Source: Ahaetulla prasina (Eukaryota; Chordata; Lepidosauria; Squamata; Colubridae). From it: a DNA stretch of 64,000 nucleotides. Positions 62,150 to 64,000 of the stretch are shown here, piece after piece. How positions within the stretch are numbered: the stretch's first letter is position 1; each line of letters begins with the position of its first letter. The notes under the pieces are model-generated. The model was not told the origin of the DNA, did no database searches, and saw only the letters and a list, made by a program, of their open reading frames with translations. A program made the position numbers and the translations under genes. The stretch lies in contig NC_080541.1 in the NCBI RefSeq assembly GCF_028640845.1, positions 6,726,935 to 6,790,934 on the forward strand, read 5' to 3'.

Positions 62150-62534
62150 TTAGGGTTAGGGTTAGTCCTCAGCCTAAGGCCGCAGCTGAGCCTGAAATTT
62201 CTGTTGTTAGAGCGAGTTGGTTGTTAAGTGAATGCCGCCCCATTTTGCGACCTTTCTTGCCACTGTTATTAAGTGAATCACTGCCCTGGTTAAGTTAGGA
62301 ACATGGTTGTTAGGCAAATCTGGCTTCCATGCTGACTTTACTTGTCAGACGGCCGCAAAAGGAGATCACATGCAACCGTCATAAATAAGAGCCAGTTGCC
62401 AAGCATCCGAATTTTGATCCCGTGACCTGCAATGGTTGTAAGTGTGAAAAATGGTCGTAAGTCACTTTTTTTTTGTTGCCGTTGTAAACTTCATTCTGAA
62501 GGAATGGTTGTTAAGTCGAGGACTACCTGTACTG
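62150..62534. mobile_element. Tigger-like MITE, full length
   Basis: It runs GGGTTAGGGTTAGTCCTCAG to TTAAGTCGAGGACTACCTG, with inner GTTAAGTGAATCACTGCC and GGTTGTTAGGCAAATCTGGC. It is in the opposite orientation to the 56.5-kb copy. Confidence 0.83.
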
Positions 62535-62629
62535 GAAGAACTGGGAACCTAGTTAAATGATGGCTTCCTACAAATCTGTTGGAAGCCATCGTTTAACTAG
62601 GTTCCCAGTTGTGCTATCTGTATTTATTT

Positions 62630-62950
62630 ATTTATTTATTTATTTATCTTATTTATTAAATTTTTATACCGCCCTTCTCCCGAAGGACTCAGGGCGGTTC
62701 AAAGCCAGATAAAACAGTAAAAAGTGCACAATAAAAACAGTAATTAAAAAACGTATTAAATGGAAGGCCAAGTTAAAATCCATTTAAAACCATAAAACCC
62801 AATAAAATTTAAATCCAAATATTAAAAACTACTAAAAATTCTATGCCAGTCCTGGGCGAATAAATAGATATGTCTTCAACTCGCGGCGAAAGGTCCGAAG
62901 GTCAGGCAGTTGACGGCAGTCTTAGGGGAAGTTCATTCCAGAGGGTAGTA
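62630..62950 (-). mobile_element. L2 LINE 3' end
   Basis: TTTATACCGCCCTTCTCCCG and AAGGACTCAGGGCGG complement the L2 terminus. The UTR and the last 25 codons (CTTCAACTCGCGGCGAAAGG) follow. An ATTT-repeat tail lies at the left. Confidence 0.87.
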
Positions 62951-62969
62951 TTCCATGCTTTGGTTGTGC

Positions 62970-63179
62970 AAAGCAATAGAAAAAGCCCTTAGACTTATAT
63001 ACCGCTTCACAGTGCTTTACAGCCCTATCTAAGCAGTTTACAGAGTCAGCCTATTGCCCCCAACAGTCTGGGTCCTCATTTTACCCACCTCAGAAGGATG
63101 GAAGGCTGAGTCGACCTTGCGCTGGTCAGGATTGAACTGCTGGCAGAGGGCAGAGTTAGCCTGCATTCTGCATTCTAAA
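62970..63179 (-). mobile_element. tRNA-CORE SINE, 'gcggtatataagtc' type
   Basis: GACTTATATACCGCTTCACA, CAGTCTGGGTCCTCATTTTA and GGATTGAACTGCTGGCAG are present. Its head is replaced by the GGAA repeat that follows. Confidence 0.87.
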
Positions 63180-63270
63180 AGGAAGGAAGGAAGGAAGGAA
63201 GGAAGGAAGGAAGGAAGGAAGGAAGGAAGGAAGGAAGGAAGGAAGGAAGAAAGGAAGGAAGGAAGGAAGG
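63180..63270. repeat. (GGAA)n microsatellite
   Basis: About 22 GGAA units with one AGAA break, lying between two SINE copies. Confidence 0.98.
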
Positions 63271-63497
63271 GCAATAGCCCTTAGACTTACATACTGCTTC
63301 ACAGTGCTTTACAGCCCTCTCTAAGCGGTTTACAGAGTCAGCCTCTTGCCCCTAACAATCTGGGTCCTTATTTTATCCACCTCGGAAGGATGGAAGGCTG
63401 AGTCAACCTTGAGCCTGGTGAGATTCGAACTGCTGGCAGTCGGCAGAACCAGCCTGCAATACTGCATTCTAACCACTGCGCCACCACGGCTCCTAGG
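63271..63497 (-). mobile_element. tRNA-CORE SINE, same type
   Basis: A full copy from AATAGCCCTTAGACTTACAT to the head complement CCACTGCGCCACCACGGC. It is the best reference for this subgroup in the window. Confidence 0.9.
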
Positions 63498-63832
63498 TAT
63501 CAAGAGAGTCTACGGTTTTAGCCAGAACTGATGGTTTTCTCACTTCTGTTTGTAAGAGGTCTATACTTAATGACTGGTATTTTGGGGTAATACTATTGTG
63601 GTAAGTACAGAGAGAGAGGCGGATGGAATCCCTCATGGTGTCGCCAATGCTCCTAGCCCTTTAAAAAAAATCACCTCTATGAAATTCCAATTTATAGGGT
63701 GGAATTAAAAATTAAATGATGATGGGAAACCCCCTTCGTTTTGGTAGATTGTTTTCTACTTGCTATCCGGTATTAGCCACTTCAGGGGCAAGGAATGGTC
63801 TTTGCTACCAGCTCCAGTCTTCTAATACTTTT
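63498..63832. other. No gene recognised
   Basis: Unclassified sequence between two SINEs. Confidence 0.4.
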
Positions 63833-64000
63833 GAATTCAATAGTACTTAGAATTAGATATCGCTTCACAGCGCTTTACAAGCACTCTCTAAGTAGTTTAC
63901 ACGGTCAGTATTTTGTTGCCCCCAACAATCTGGGTCCTCATTTTAGCCACCTTGGAAGGAAGGCTGAGCAGGTCAGGATCGAACTGCTGGCAGGATCAAC
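63833..64000 (-). mobile_element. tRNA-CORE SINE, cut by window edge
   Basis: CAATAGTACTTAGAATTAG, GCTTCACAGCGCTTTACAAG and AACAATCTGGGTCCTCATTT are followed by GATCGAACTGCTGGCAG. It runs out of the window before the tRNA head. Confidence 0.88.

Noticed and set aside
62152..62168. TTAGGGTTAGGGTTAG as an interstitial telomere site
   Set aside because: Only about two and a half units at the end of a Tigger-like MITE. This is too short to claim telomeric origin.

Overview
This is vertebrate nuclear DNA, most likely from a squamate and probably an advanced (colubroid) snake. The clues are many CR1-clade LINE 3' ends, LINE tails whose pentamer (ATTCT/AGAAT)n microsatellites look seeded by the element (known for snake CR1-L3 'Snake1' LINEs), L2-tailed tRNA-CORE SINEs, a SINE resembling the squamate 'Sauria' family, and swarms of non-autonomous hAT elements. 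I found no host protein-coding exon, rRNA, tRNA gene or CRISPR. The window reads as an intergenic or intronic repeat graveyard. Short host exons cannot be excluded without alignment.

Retroelements. (1) CR1 3' ends, coding the ORF2 C-terminus, recur on both strands from base 1 to about 60.8 kb. (2) A second CR1-group LINE, called LINE-A here (ORF2 ends in LTPFLRG), has about twelve 5'-truncated copies. The longest (30.06-31.25 kb) keeps part of the reverse transcriptase but has lost a catalytic Asp. (3) L2-clade LINEs lie at 17.7-19.2, 46.3, 57.6 and 62.6 kb; the first keeps an intact YADD box. (4) An L1 tail lies at 17.2 kb, a microsatellite-tailed LINE at 22.0-23.3 kb, and a Penelope-like (GIY-YIG) remnant at 58.5-59.2 kb. 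(5) SINEs fall into four groups: L2-tailed, 'gcggtatataagtc'-tailed, Sauria-like, and a fourth tRNA SINE. (6) Three solo or partial LTR families (alpha, beta, gamma) occur between 40.7 and 58.2 kb.

DNA transposons. hAT-type non-autonomous elements fall into groups named here hAT-A (AACCGGTAGC), hAT-B (GTGATGGCGAACC), hAT-C (GGGGTGTCAAACTC), hAT-D (palindromic, GGGTCTGCAAACTTGG) and hAT-E. Many have exact 8-bp target duplications. Other elements are Tigger-like MITEs (TAGTCCTCGACTTA ends), two further MITE families, and a Tc1-type mini-element at 46.85-47.44 kb with a dead transposase fragment.

Layout. 0-9 kb: CR1, hAT, a pentamer array, a SINE-derived minisatellite, and a CR1 split by LINE-A and hAT-B. 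9.8-16.5 kb: long purine tracts and CR1. 16.8-19.5 kb: a MITE containing L1 and L2. 19.6-31 kb: CR1, hAT and LINE-A nests. 31-39 kb: sparse DNA and a 1.35-kb purine tract. 39-46 kb: dense nests. 46-58 kb: the Tc1 mini-element, a large Penelope-type palindrome, and a SINE split by a hAT that holds two solo LTRs. 58-64 kb: Penelope remnant, CR1, hAT, L2 and SINEs.

The best candidates for something new are two palindromic repeats (40,546-40,722 and 49,583-50,094). Their arms share a hammerhead-ribozyme-like layout (CTGAAGA, a 6-bp stem, then GAAACGTC) although the stem sequences differ. Others are repeated hAT insertion at one CR1 octamer, a reading frame conserved inside the U3 of LTR-alpha, and several target-duplication-proven nests. 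Family names come from recognition rather than database search, and borders without a stated target duplication are approximate.
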